A stretch of DNA of 64,000 nt from Phocoenobacter atlanticus. GTDB taxonomy: Bacteria > Pseudomonadota > Gammaproteobacteria > Enterobacterales > Pasteurellaceae. The position numbers and the translations under genes were made by a program. Position 1 is the first letter of the stretch, and each line of letters opens with the position of its first letter. Positions 43,742 to 52,678 of this stretch are shown here, one piece after another. The notes below the pieces were generated by a model. The model had not been told where the DNA came from and made no database searches. It worked only from the letters and a program-made list of their open reading frames with translations. The stretch lies in the NCBI RefSeq assembly GCF_030764225.1, contig NZ_JASAXH010000007.1. The stretch is one strand, 5' to 3'.

Positions 43742-44746
43742 TTACTCCTTACCACTTGCCCCAAACACACCACCACGAATAAGCACACCAATAACATAAT
43801 GTTGTTGTTCAACATCAGGTTCTTTTCCTTTTAACACCCAATCATCAAAGAGAGTATAAAAATCCATTTTTTGTTTTGGTTGGCGGAAAGCCTTTCCCAT
43901 TGTTGTTACGGCACCATAAGGCTCAATGGCAATTGGAAACTCTGCTCCAGGATACCAATCATCAATAGTACGAATAGCATTACTTACTTTTTGTGAGTGC
44001 ATACCTGCTTTACCGTTAATTTCGTATAATACTTTACTCTTAGTTTTACCCGTATCTAGCACTAACTCTTGTGATGGGTAGACTTCCTGCCCATAGCCCA
44101 TTTTTGCCGTTGCTGTGATATATAAAATAATAAAGCTTTCTCCAATCAATCCTTTCTCAATAAGTTTTGCCAGTTTGGTTATATTCTCATTTTGTATATC
44201 AAAGTTTTGTAGCGTAATTTGTTTTGCATCAAATTCAAACTCGTCTTGGTTACAAGTCACTTTTACTTTAATTTTCTCTGCACCAACACGATTACGCCAT
44301 AACCAACGAGCATTGGCAATATTAATAGCATAACGTCGTGCAAGTTCTGCAACACCTTGCGTACTTAAATAATCTGCAACAGTTTTTTCTAGAGCTTTTT
44401 GATAATCTTGATCATTACACACATTTGGTTTTCCTGTAAAAGGTAATACTTTACAGCTCCAGCTAACTAATAAAGTATCACAACTTTCATCTAAAGCTGC
44501 GGCATCTACTCGTTGTAAATTCGCATTTTGTATTTCTGCATCTAACTTTGTATGATCTTTTTCAGCATCCTGTTTATCTTTTTTCTTTAACCGATTGCTA
44601 ATTGTTCCTCTAACAGATTTTTCCTTAATGCTAACTGCAATAGTTTTTTTATTTTTTGCTGTACTATCAACTTGTGCAAAAAATGCGTCAGAAATATCAA
44701 GATTACGTTCAAAAGCTAATACGCTTGCGGTTGTTAATTTGCTCAT
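43742..44746 (-). CDS. csy3: Cascade backbone subunit Cas7f (Csy3)
   Basis: Csy3 forms the six-subunit backbone along the crRNA in the I-F surveillance complex. It has 334 residues, starting MSKLTTASVLAFERNLDISDA, with WSCKVLPFTGKPNVCND and ARRYAINIANARWLWRNR as family stretches. It lies 28 bases after csy2 and 3 bases before csy4. Confidence 0.95.
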   Translation of the reverse strand: MSKLTTASVLAFERNLDISDAFFAQVDSTAKNKKTIAVSIKEKSVRGTISNRLKKKDKQDAEKDHTKLDAEIQNANLQRVDAAALDESCDTLLVSWSCKVLPFTGKPNVCNDQDYQKALEKTVADYLSTQGVAELARRYAINIANARWLWRNRVGAEKIKVKVTCNQDEFEFDAKQITLQNFDIQNENITKLAKLIEKGLIGESFIILYITATAKMGYGQEVYPSQELVLDTGKTKSKVLYEINGKAGMHSQKVSNAIRTIDDWYPGAEFPIAIEPYGAVTTMGKAFRQPKQKMDFYTLFDDWVLKGKEPDVEQQHYVIGVLIRGGVFGASGKE

Positions 44747-44774
44747 TATGTACTCCTATTGGATAAAAATTTAG

Positions 44775-45710
44775 TTAAATATTTTGTGTAACAAGGTATA
44801 AAGATTGTTCTTCATTGTAAGAATAATGCCAAAAAGCATTTTTAATATTATCAGTTAATCGCTGAGGATAAACCCATTCTCCTAAACCATATACAGCCTC
44901 AACATATTGGCTCGGGTATTCAGGATTTCTAATATTTTGCATAAGCCCTGCATCATATTTTGGTGAAATACCTTGATAACCAATCGGCATAGGAACAAGC
45001 CAGCCTCGTCCTGTTTTTTGAGAGGTAGTTTTCCACACAATTTCAGTTTGTCCTTTTTTATTTGGCACCTCTTCTGGAATATGATGTAAAGTACAAACAT
45101 CAATAAGGGCATCTAAAGCGGTCACATTCGGATCGACTTTTTGCAATTCTGTAATAATTTCCTCAAAATCCTTTTGTGCATCCATTAAAACAAAAGCAGG
45201 CATTAGCATTGGAACTACATCGTGTAAACCATTATCTAAAAAATCAACCTTTGCCAATCTTTGAGTGCTGCCTCCTGCAATACGTTGCTGTAAAATCCAC
45301 TGTGAGCTTTGCTCAATAAGGTGTTTTTGTTCTTCTATAGAAAGATCTTCTGTGCCTAATACTTCGATAACAAAGCTCATTGTGAGATGGCATTTTCCCT
45401 CTTCAATAATAGACGCCGTTTTGCCATCTTTTTTAATTGGATTACGGCTTTGATTAAAAGTGTAGTTGCTATATTTATTAGCTCTGTAGATTTGAGGTTG
45501 ACAGTCATAACAAGCAAGTAACACACCACCCAAACTGTACGCCTGCCACTCCTCCATAGCCATCATTTTACGAGACATTGAATGGAATGCACCTAAAAAA
45601 CCAGTAATAGCAGGGAAACCATAAGTAATGGGGCTAGATATACTATTTGCATTGCTAATTTGGACTTTATGAAAAACTAAGTAGCCAGCAACCTGTTTAT
45701 TGATATTCAT
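44775..45710 (-). CDS. csy2: Cascade subunit Cas5f (Csy2)
   Basis: Csy2 binds the crRNA 5' handle together with Csy1. It has 311 residues, with the family opening (GYLVFHKVQISNANSISSPITYGFPAITGFLGA in segments) and a TGRGWLVPMPIGYQGISP stretch. It overlaps csy1 by 4 bases (ATGA) and so is translationally coupled. It contains an uptake-type motif (45115-45124). Confidence 0.95.
   Translation of the reverse strand: MNINKQVAGYLVFHKVQISNANSISSPITYGFPAITGFLGAFHSMSRKMMAMEEWQAYSLGGVLLACYDCQPQIYRANKYSNYTFNQSRNPIKKDGKTASIIEEGKCHLTMSFVIEVLGTEDLSIEEQKHLIEQSSQWILQQRIAGGSTQRLAKVDFLDNGLHDVVPMLMPAFVLMDAQKDFEEIITELQKVDPNVTALDALIDVCTLHHIPEEVPNKKGQTEIVWKTTSQKTGRGWLVPMPIGYQGISPKYDAGLMQNIRNPEYPSQYVEAVYGLGEWVYPQRLTDNIKNAFWHYSYNEEQSLYLVTQNI
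45115..45124 (+). repeat. DNA uptake-type sequence inside csy2
   Basis: AAAGCGGTCACATT matches the core from AAGCGGTCA. It is one of two such motifs within cas genes. Confidence 0.55.
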
Positions 45711-47095
45711 AGAAACACTCCTTTACCCGCTCGTTCATATTGTTTTTTCATATCCATTATTTCACGTCGCCACTCATTATATTCAGGCTTACCCGTATCG
45801 TGTTTGAGATGAGGAAATTTATCCTGAATAAGCTTATTTAGCCAATTCGCAAATTGTCGATAAATCTCTAAGTGCCACTCAAGATCTTCTCTATCTTCTG
45901 CAAACTCTTCTTCACCCTCTAAATTAGCACGCAAAGGGTCTAGCCATAATTTTTGGTTATAATCGAGTTGATAATCTTTTGACCAACCAGCAGGGTAGGT
46001 ATTTTTTATATAGGTAGAAATAGAGAATAAAATATGCAAAATCTCATCAATAGCGAATTTTCTTGCATCACGTATATCAACAGTATTTTTAGGACTTTTA
46101 ACAACCTGAAAACACTGCTCTATTGGTTTGTAACATTGATAAGCTAAATTTTTATTAAAAATGGTTCTAGCAGATTTGGATACATTAAAACGATACCGTT
46201 GTGAAAATGTTGGTGGTATAGAGGGGAGTAGATAATTTCTACCTCCTTGCTTACTCATTAACAAACTCACATTTTGAGGCTTTGTGCCACCTAATTGAAC
46301 ACTCGCTAAATCTGATAAAGTAACATAAGGTTTTTGCTCCGCTGTTTTTTTAAAGCGATTCTCTTGTGCTTCCTTATTTTCTTCAGAATATTTTAAAGTA
46401 TTGATACGTTGATATAACTTGTGGGTTAAAACTGATGGATAAAGAGGGACGATATTATGATAGCTAAGATCTTCAATGCTCCCTGCTACATTAGAATTAG
46501 TTGCCCACAGTATCTGTTTGTTTCGTTCGTGAGTGATAGGTGAGGTCACAGTATTTTGTAAAGCCTCTTTAAATGCTTGATGATAATTTGTTGCTATTGT
46601 TTGATCACTAGATAATGAAGCAATAAAATCCGCATTATCTTCTAAAATAAGATCTCGAATTTTCACCTGTTTATTTGCGAACTCACCAACAACAAAATCA
46701 AAAAAAGCCGCTAACGGTAAAGCTGCTGCATTTCCATTAGCATCGATATAATCACTTTTGATACTGTGAGAACCTACTATTTCAATAGGCAAATGGTGAT
46801 CGGACTGAAAACTAATATTATCACCTTTGGCATCAGGATGAACACCTTTAGAAATATGCGTACCAAAATACAATTGTTTTGCCATTTTATTGGCTGCGTT
46901 TTCTAGCCATATAGCAGAACTGTATTTCTCTCGCTCTTTTGAAAGTTTTTCTTGTAAGGTTGCAATTTGATCACTGCTATCACTTTCTTTCGCTTTCTCT
47001 AATTGCCTTTGCTCTTTTTCGGTTTTTTTATTGAATTGACTGTTTAAGAAGTTTTGTACAGCGTTTTGGGTAAGTTCTGAAGGAATTTGAGGCAT
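45707..47095 (-). CDS. csy1: Cascade large subunit Cas8f (Csy1)
   Basis: Csy1 recognises the PAM and pairs with Csy2 at the 5' end of the crRNA. The ATG at 47095 (MPQIPSELTQNAVQNFL) is preferred over longer readings because AAGGAGA lies 8 bases upstream. This gives 462 residues. Family stretches include FGTHISKGVHPDAKGDNI, HEVIG-type GSHSIKSDYIDANGNAAALPLAAF, LGGTKPQNVSLLMSKQGGRNYLL and the C-terminal EWRREIMDMKKQ. It has its own promoter, because the kinase gene at 47346 separates it from cas3. Confidence 0.94.
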   Translation of the reverse strand: MPQIPSELTQNAVQNFLNSQFNKKTEKEQRQLEKAKESDSSDQIATLQEKLSKEREKYSSAIWLENAANKMAKQLYFGTHISKGVHPDAKGDNISFQSDHHLPIEIVGSHSIKSDYIDANGNAAALPLAAFFDFVVGEFANKQVKIRDLILEDNADFIASLSSDQTIATNYHQAFKEALQNTVTSPITHERNKQILWATNSNVAGSIEDLSYHNIVPLYPSVLTHKLYQRINTLKYSEENKEAQENRFKKTAEQKPYVTLSDLASVQLGGTKPQNVSLLMSKQGGRNYLLPSIPPTFSQRYRFNVSKSARTIFNKNLAYQCYKPIEQCFQVVKSPKNTVDIRDARKFAIDEILHILFSISTYIKNTYPAGWSKDYQLDYNQKLWLDPLRANLEGEEEFAEDREDLEWHLEIYRQFANWLNKLIQDKFPHLKHDTGKPEYNEWRREIMDMKKQYERAGKGVFL

Positions 47096-47126
47096 TTGGG
47101 TTCTCCTTTGTTTAAACTTTAAGCAT

Positions 47127-47156
47127 ATTATAATCATACACCAACAAAATAATCAA
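47127..47156 (-). promoter_or_regulatory. Promoter of csy1-csy2-csy3-csy4
   Basis: On the minus strand TTGATT (47156-47151), 18 bases, TATAAT (47132-47127), about 32 bases upstream of the csy1 ATG. A perfect -10 box is present. Its -35 box is only 18 bases from the -35 box of the divergent kinase promoter. Confidence 0.7.
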
Positions 47157-47174
47157 CCGTTATATATATAATAT

Positions 47175-47202
47175 TTGAAAAAGTTGCAAAATTCTTTATT
47201 AT
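47175..47202 (+). promoter_or_regulatory. Probable promoter of the kinase gene
   Basis: TTGAAA (47175-47180), 16 bases, TATTAT (47197-47202), about 140 bases upstream of the kinase ATG. A small dyad, CCATC-GAGTA-GATGG (47256-47270), lies between promoter and gene and could be an operator or an mRNA hairpin. Confidence 0.5.
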
Positions 47203-47345
47203 GTATGCACATCGTAGAGATGGCTTAGAAAGTTATATAAATAAAATTAGATAACCCATCGAGTAGATGGATTTAGAATAAATATATTAAGGGTTTCGGT
47301 TAATGGAGATAATTAACTTTTAAAATTAATCTAGAGGAATAATAT

Positions 47346-48890
47346 ATGACAACAACAAACAACGATTCTTTAATTCAAAAATTAAAAAGAAAGCTATTTA
47401 TTGATACAAATATAGGGAGGTTTGATTATAAGAAACCATTAGGTGAGGGAGGTAATAGTCTAGTTTTTCTTTTTGAAAAAAAAGGAAACTCAGTAATACA
47501 AAAATTTGCAATTAAATTTCTTAAAAAAATGGATAGTTCATCAGAAGCAAGATTTAAAGATGAATTTTTTTGTATGCAACAAATTCCAACTCATAAAAAT
47601 TTGGCAAGATACTATCATTTTGACAAAATAGAAATCGATGGAGAAGGATATTTTATCGTTATTATGAAATACTATGAAAGTAAATTACAAAATAATTGTA
47701 AATCAATGTCTCTGTCAGTAAAGTATATCGATAATGGGAAACAACTTTTAAAAAATTTAATGAGTGCAGTTAAACATTTGCATTCATATAACATTATTCA
47801 TAGAGATATAAAACCACAAAATATCTTTTTTGATAGTGATATAGAGGAATTTGTTTTAGGAGATATGGGAATTGCTAAATTTCCTGAAGTGTTAGTAAAA
47901 AATGCTAATACAAAAAAATCTGATAGACTTGCAAACTGGAGTTTTGCACCTAAAGAGCAGCTTAATAGTAAGTTGGATGCAGAAAAAAATTGGGATTATT
48001 TTGCTATTGCACAAACTATACAATGGTATTTTACAGGAGAACCAACGAGAGGAGAAAACCGTAAAAAAATAGATGCAAATAAAGATCATTGCTTAAAAAT
48101 TATTGATAATTTTATTAGTTACTGTCTACAAGATAATCCTCAAAATAGACCACAATCATTCAAAGATATTCAAACTTTTTTTGAAAAACAAAAGGAATAT
48201 AAGCATGATTATTGGAAAGCTATCTACCAACTGGATGATCTTATCAGAAAAAACTTTACAAAAATAAACAATATTGAAGAAACATCAGATAAGAAAAAGA
48301 TTGCTAAGTTTTTATCTGATTTTAATGAGATTATTCCATCAAAGTTCTGGATGATGGATTTAGAGGGCGGTGACTGGGATTGTAATACAATAGATTCTAT
48401 TGGTGATAGCCAATGGATCACTCGAAATTGTGAAATGAGTATTAAAAAATTGATTGTATATAGAAATGAACATGCAATACAAAAAAATTTTTTTCTTATT
48501 GTAGCAGATCCAAGTGAACGATTTAAAGTACATGATAATCAGGGGAATATATCTCAATCACAATATGAAAAAGAAGATATTGCTCGTTTTTGGAAAGAAA
48601 AGTCAATATATCTTAGTTTAGAAGATACCAAAAATGGTTACTTTGAGACACAAGATGGAGAAAGTTTAAAGCTTAATTGTGATGAATTTCCTGAAAGATA
48701 TAGAAAATTAGAGGAATTTGTTTATATGGTCGCTCCTGTTGGCACTCCTTTAAATATATATAATCGGGAACCATCTATAAATTTAATGAGAAATGTACTT
48801 GATGCTAATAGATTAAACATTGATGATGTAAAGAAATACGAGGAAATTACTAAAGGAAAATTTGCCAATGAAATAAAGTTTTCTTTGTAA
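47346..48890 (+). CDS. Serine/threonine protein kinase inside the I-F cas locus
   Basis: The 514-residue protein has a complete Hanks-type kinase domain at about residues 26-285: glycine loop GEGGNSLVF (33-41), ATP-anchoring Lys57 (FAIKF), catalytic loop HRDIKPQN (152-159) and metal site GDMG (Asp173; DMG replaces DFG). The C-terminal half (about 286-514, including FWMMDLEGGDWDCNTIDSIGD) matches nothing I recognise and has no membrane segment, so this is a soluble kinase and not a PASTA receptor type. It starts with a good GAGGAA site. It is read opposite to all cas genes and lies between csy1 and cas3. By position it may be a separate anti-phage kinase or a regulator of the locus; the sequence does not decide between these. 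Confidence 0.88.
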   Translation: MTTTNNDSLIQKLKRKLFIDTNIGRFDYKKPLGEGGNSLVFLFEKKGNSVIQKFAIKFLKKMDSSSEARFKDEFFCMQQIPTHKNLARYYHFDKIEIDGEGYFIVIMKYYESKLQNNCKSMSLSVKYIDNGKQLLKNLMSAVKHLHSYNIIHRDIKPQNIFFDSDIEEFVLGDMGIAKFPEVLVKNANTKKSDRLANWSFAPKEQLNSKLDAEKNWDYFAIAQTIQWYFTGEPTRGENRKKIDANKDHCLKIIDNFISYCLQDNPQNRPQSFKDIQTFFEKQKEYKHDYWKAIYQLDDLIRKNFTKINNIEETSDKKKIAKFLSDFNEIIPSKFWMMDLEGGDWDCNTIDSIGDSQWITRNCEMSIKKLIVYRNEHAIQKNFFLIVADPSERFKVHDNQGNISQSQYEKEDIARFWKEKSIYLSLEDTKNGYFETQDGESLKLNCDEFPERYRKLEEFVYMVAPVGTPLNIYNREPSINLMRNVLDANRLNIDDVKKYEEITKGKFANEIKFSL

Positions 48891-49267
48891 AAGTATAGGG
48901 CAAAATCATACTTTAATTAGAACAAGATAATATTTAAAATCTAATAATAAATCAATAGATTATATTAATTGACATAGGGATAAGTTTAGCAAGTTGCGTA
49001 TATCCGCCCGTTGCTTGGTTTGAAAATTCTCATAAACATTATTAGGCATAAATATAGCGGGTAGCTCAAATAAAAAATTAACAAATTTAATATTTCATAG
49101 ACAGGGCATGCCCTGTCTCTACAATATATTTATATATCAATTGGTTACGTTGATTACTAATAAAATATAGCGGTTATATTCAGTTAGAAATTTACAATTT
49201 TGATGCTTACTTTTCTTAATTATAAATTTCTTTAGTAAAACAGAACCAACTCCCACACTTAAAATAA
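48891..49267. other. Gap between the kinase gene and cas3, no gene seen
   Basis: The 377 bases are AT-rich and contain no supported coding frame. The only structured element is the palindromic repeat at 49097-49122, and a weak uptake-like GCGGTTATATT lies near 49172. Both the kinase gene and cas3 end in this gap (convergent), but no U-tract terminator was recognised. Confidence 0.5.
49097..49122 (-). repeat. Palindromic repeat, copy 2
   Basis: On the minus strand GTAGAGACAGGGCATGCC followed by CTGTCTAT. AGACAGGGCATGCCCTGTCT is a perfect 20-base palindrome. It differs from copy 1 (15485-15510) at three positions, and in both copies the arms remain complementary. Confidence 0.7.
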
Positions 49268-52200
49268 CTACCCAACAACCCCCAAAAACTCACTAAACCG
49301 CCACTCTTTTCTATCATCTAATGAAACACTAGAAAAACGAGTAGCCAAATAACGTAAACTCTTATCAGGATAAGATTTTTGTATCTCTTCTAGTGCTTCA
49401 ACTAGTCCTGTTGCTAGCCAAGGGCTGATTTGAGGGTGAGAGAAATCTGCCTCTAATGGTGATATTATGTTATCTTGCAATGTTGCGTCAGATAAACCAT
49501 TTTTATACACAGATTCTGCAAAATAAACATCATATCCCTCTTCACTTTCATCATTTGGGATAATTAAAAAATCCTCTTCAGATTTACCTGCTCTAAATGG
49601 GCTAATTAGTTGTAAATGTATATGTGCTCGGTTGGCTGTTGTCTGTTTGTTCCAATAGGCATTAACATAATTTAGTGAATTATTATTAAGTAAGTTTTGC
49701 ATAACTTGATGCTCTAAATCACTTAAGGTTTTAATATCATCATTAGTCGATTTAATAATACGAGGTTTTGCATCAATTTGTGCTAATTGTTCTGCTGTTA
49801 ATAATTCCTGTAAATTATAGCTTGTAGGTTTAAACTGTTTGGTTTCAAATCCGGGATAAGTGAAAATAGTCGAATTTGGATTTTTAAAATAACGAATATT
49901 ATGTTGTAAAATCAACATATTTGTTTTTTCAGCTACTTTATCAGGACGATGTCGCCAAATACGTCCTGCGAGTTGGATAATAGAACGCATAGAAGAGGGT
50001 TCAACAATTGCCCAATCATAATCGTGATCACGTCCTACTTCAGCAACAGGTGTCGCTAAAATGATAAAAATATGGTGCTTTACCTGACTTTGTTTTAGTG
50101 CTTTTTTTATTTCTGAATGCTCAAATAGTGCTGCTGGATTTTCTTTATCACGATGTAAAATACGATCTAATCTAGTTTCTAATGCGTTGCGTAATACCAA
50201 TAGTTGTTTTGAATGGTAACAACTCAAATGGATATGCACATCCTCAGGTACTTCTGCTTTTGCAAATAATTGTGTAGCAATGGGAATAATATTATTAATA
50301 TTGGCAATTCTAACTAAGCCAATACTTACTTTTTTACTAGTTTGAGGATCAATTTGATGATAATTATTATGTAAACTAATCGCACCATTTAGTATTTGCT
50401 GTCCTAAGTTGGCATAGAAACGAGCAGGTCTTTCTTGATTATAGCTTAAATCTAACGGCAAAATATCAGCTTTACGCCTAACCTTTTGTTTTGAGAGAAA
50501 ATCTTTACGTTTTTCAATAAATTGCTGGTTTTCTTTTGTAAAAACATTGATATTAGAACACTGTACTGTTTTCATTGCAGTTTTTTGTTCATCAAACCAA
50601 GCACAAACAATGTTGGGCTTACCTTTATTTTGACTGTGATTAAATAGCTCTCGTCCTGCTTGATAGGCTTGAAATAATCCCATTAATAGATCAGGCGTCA
50701 ATGTCGCAGAAGATAATAAAACTCGTGAACCAAATAGCCCAGCCAAATGCACTAAACGAGACAGAGCAGGCAAATCATTTTGGTCAAAATCATCAGGTTC
50801 ATCTAAAATCAAATCACTACTAAGTAGTCTTAACATTGGTGCTATATAGCGACCACCACGCTTGCATTCACTCGCTTGAATAATATGATCTACCGTACAA
50901 GTGACAACTGGTGAAAACAACAAGTCTCGCACTTTTTTATTTTCTATTACTGTACCTAAATTAAGCTCAGCATAGTCTTGATAATCAATTTGACTATCTA
51001 CCCATTCGCTAAGTATATCCTCACTTGATTCACTCCCTAACAATCCCTCTTTTTCATCTTCTTTTTTGTCTTGAGAATTATTTTGTTGATTTAATTCAAA
51101 TAGATCTTTACTCGCTTGTCCACCCACTAAAATGGCTAATTTCTCTGCGGATAAATCTAGATCCTTACGAAAACTTTGTCCTGTTTGTAAGGTTAAAACA
51201 CGCAATCCTAAAGCAATAGTAAAACGAGCACCTTTCTTGGGATCCGCTAAGCCATACATAATGCGAGCATTAGCAATGGTTTTGCCACAGCCTGTCGATG
51301 CCATATTCACACCAAAGAAACCGTGTTCTTCACTCTCTTTTTGAACACGTTGAGCGAGCTGATAAGCCTTATTTTGCCACTTAAATCTTGAAATATCAGT
51401 GAATTTGGATAAAGATTGTTGCTCTTTTAATGTTGGTAACGCCGTTGCAATAATGGGTAATTTTCTTGCAAAGCCTGCCGTTAATGCTGCTACCCCAATA
51501 AGATGTTCATCAAGAGTTTGATTAGGCTTTGAAATTGGTTCATCTTCTACAAATATTCTTTGTGTATTAGCGACTAGCATTTTAAAGTTTTTATCACCAC
51601 TAAAACGACGATCTTTATCTTTTTCGCCCAAACTAGAATAATTATGATCCGCCACCATCAAACATAAGCGTGATAAATATAATAAAAAAGTATCATCAAT
51701 CGCTTTTTTATTATCAATAGCCTGTTGGCTTAATTGCATTAAAGCAGGGTCTTTTAATGCCTTATTAGACCAACGTTTAATGGCTTTTTGCCAAACAGGA
51801 CTACACATTACTTGTTCTTTAAATTTCCAAAAAGAATTTTGCTGTTTGATAGCTATCTCGTCAAATTTTTCTTTTTCAACTTTGACCCAATTGTCAAAAG
51901 CACATAAATATTTTTGATAATATCTTTCCAAACTCACGGAGAGGTTGATTTTCTTGTCTTCACTTCTGCATTCTTCTCTATCTTTTGGTGATAAACGCAC
52001 TTTTTTATAAGGTGGAAATCTATGATGGGAAATAATCAACCAAGCCACCCATTGTGCAAGAGGGGGGATTTGTCCTAATTGAGTGGTATCTCTATGACAT
52101 TGTTGTAACCTTTTATTAAGAGTACTTTTATTTTTAGATAACCATTTATCTATCTCAGTAAAACGGGATAACCATTGTTCATCTGTTTCACAACCTTCTA

Positions 52201-52678
52201 CCATTACTTCAAATAATTTTAGTGAAATCCACTCGTGCCGATAAGGATCGCTTTGCAAACTCCCTTTTTTTAATTTATCTTGAAAGCCAAGTGTCGTTTT
52301 TCCAATATCGTGCAATAACGCAGCAATAGTCGCAATAATTTGAATACTACTTGCATATTTCCAATCATTTTCCCACTCATTGTGTAAAATATTCCTTTTG
52401 GTTCTATTCACCGCCACAATCCCCAAATGATTAAACTTTCTCTTATTTCCCACAATCCAAATTAATTCGGTACGTTGGCGAGTTCGCACTCGGTGGCAAC
52501 TCACCGCTGTTGATTTACTGGCTGTTTGGCGTAGCAATTGCTTGACGGCGAGTAGTCCCTCTTCTGTAATCGCCGTTTGCCAAACATTATCGCCAATACG
52601 ATTAGCGAAAGCATCTAAAATACGGCGAGTACGAGAGAGGGCTTTCTTTTCACATTGAGAAATAAAGGTGACTAACAT
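49268..52678 (-). CDS. cas3: Cas2-Cas3 fusion helicase-nuclease, type I-F
   Basis: The protein acts in both adaptation and target destruction. The ATG at 52678 is chosen because GGAGGAGTA precedes it and its A is shared with the cas1 stop (TAATG). It gives 1136 residues: a Cas2-like N-terminus (about 1-90, starting MLVTFISQCEKKALSRTRR), an HD nuclease (LLHDIGKTTLGF, His123-Asp124), helicase Walker A (STGCGKTIAN), DExD-type box LILDEPDDF and motif VI (QLAGRIWRHR). All catalytic motifs are present. It is translationally coupled to cas1 but not linked to csy1, since the kinase gene intervenes. Confidence 0.95.
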   Translation of the reverse strand: MLVTFISQCEKKALSRTRRILDAFANRIGDNVWQTAITEEGLLAVKQLLRQTASKSTAVSCHRVRTRQRTELIWIVGNKRKFNHLGIVAVNRTKRNILHNEWENDWKYASSIQIIATIAALLHDIGKTTLGFQDKLKKGSLQSDPYRHEWISLKLFEVMVEGCETDEQWLSRFTEIDKWLSKNKSTLNKRLQQCHRDTTQLGQIPPLAQWVAWLIISHHRFPPYKKVRLSPKDREECRSEDKKINLSVSLERYYQKYLCAFDNWVKVEKEKFDEIAIKQQNSFWKFKEQVMCSPVWQKAIKRWSNKALKDPALMQLSQQAIDNKKAIDDTFLLYLSRLCLMVADHNYSSLGEKDKDRRFSGDKNFKMLVANTQRIFVEDEPISKPNQTLDEHLIGVAALTAGFARKLPIIATALPTLKEQQSLSKFTDISRFKWQNKAYQLAQRVQKESEEHGFFGVNMASTGCGKTIANARIMYGLADPKKGARFTIALGLRVLTLQTGQSFRKDLDLSAEKLAILVGGQASKDLFELNQQNNSQDKKEDEKEGLLGSESSEDILSEWVDSQIDYQDYAELNLGTVIENKKVRDLLFSPVVTCTVDHIIQASECKRGGRYIAPMLRLLSSDLILDEPDDFDQNDLPALSRLVHLAGLFGSRVLLSSATLTPDLLMGLFQAYQAGRELFNHSQNKGKPNIVCAWFDEQKTAMKTVQCSNINVFTKENQQFIEKRKDFLSKQKVRRKADILPLDLSYNQERPARFYANLGQQILNGAISLHNNYHQIDPQTSKKVSIGLVRIANINNIIPIATQLFAKAEVPEDVHIHLSCYHSKQLLVLRNALETRLDRILHRDKENPAALFEHSEIKKALKQSQVKHHIFIILATPVAEVGRDHDYDWAIVEPSSMRSIIQLAGRIWRHRPDKVAEKTNMLILQHNIRYFKNPNSTIFTYPGFETKQFKPTSYNLQELLTAEQLAQIDAKPRIIKSTNDDIKTLSDLEHQVMQNLLNNNSLNYVNAYWNKQTTANRAHIHLQLISPFRAGKSEEDFLIIPNDESEEGYDVYFAESVYKNGLSDATLQDNIISPLEADFSHPQISPWLATGLVEALEEIQKSYPDKSLRYLATRFSSVSLDDRKEWRFSEFLGVVG

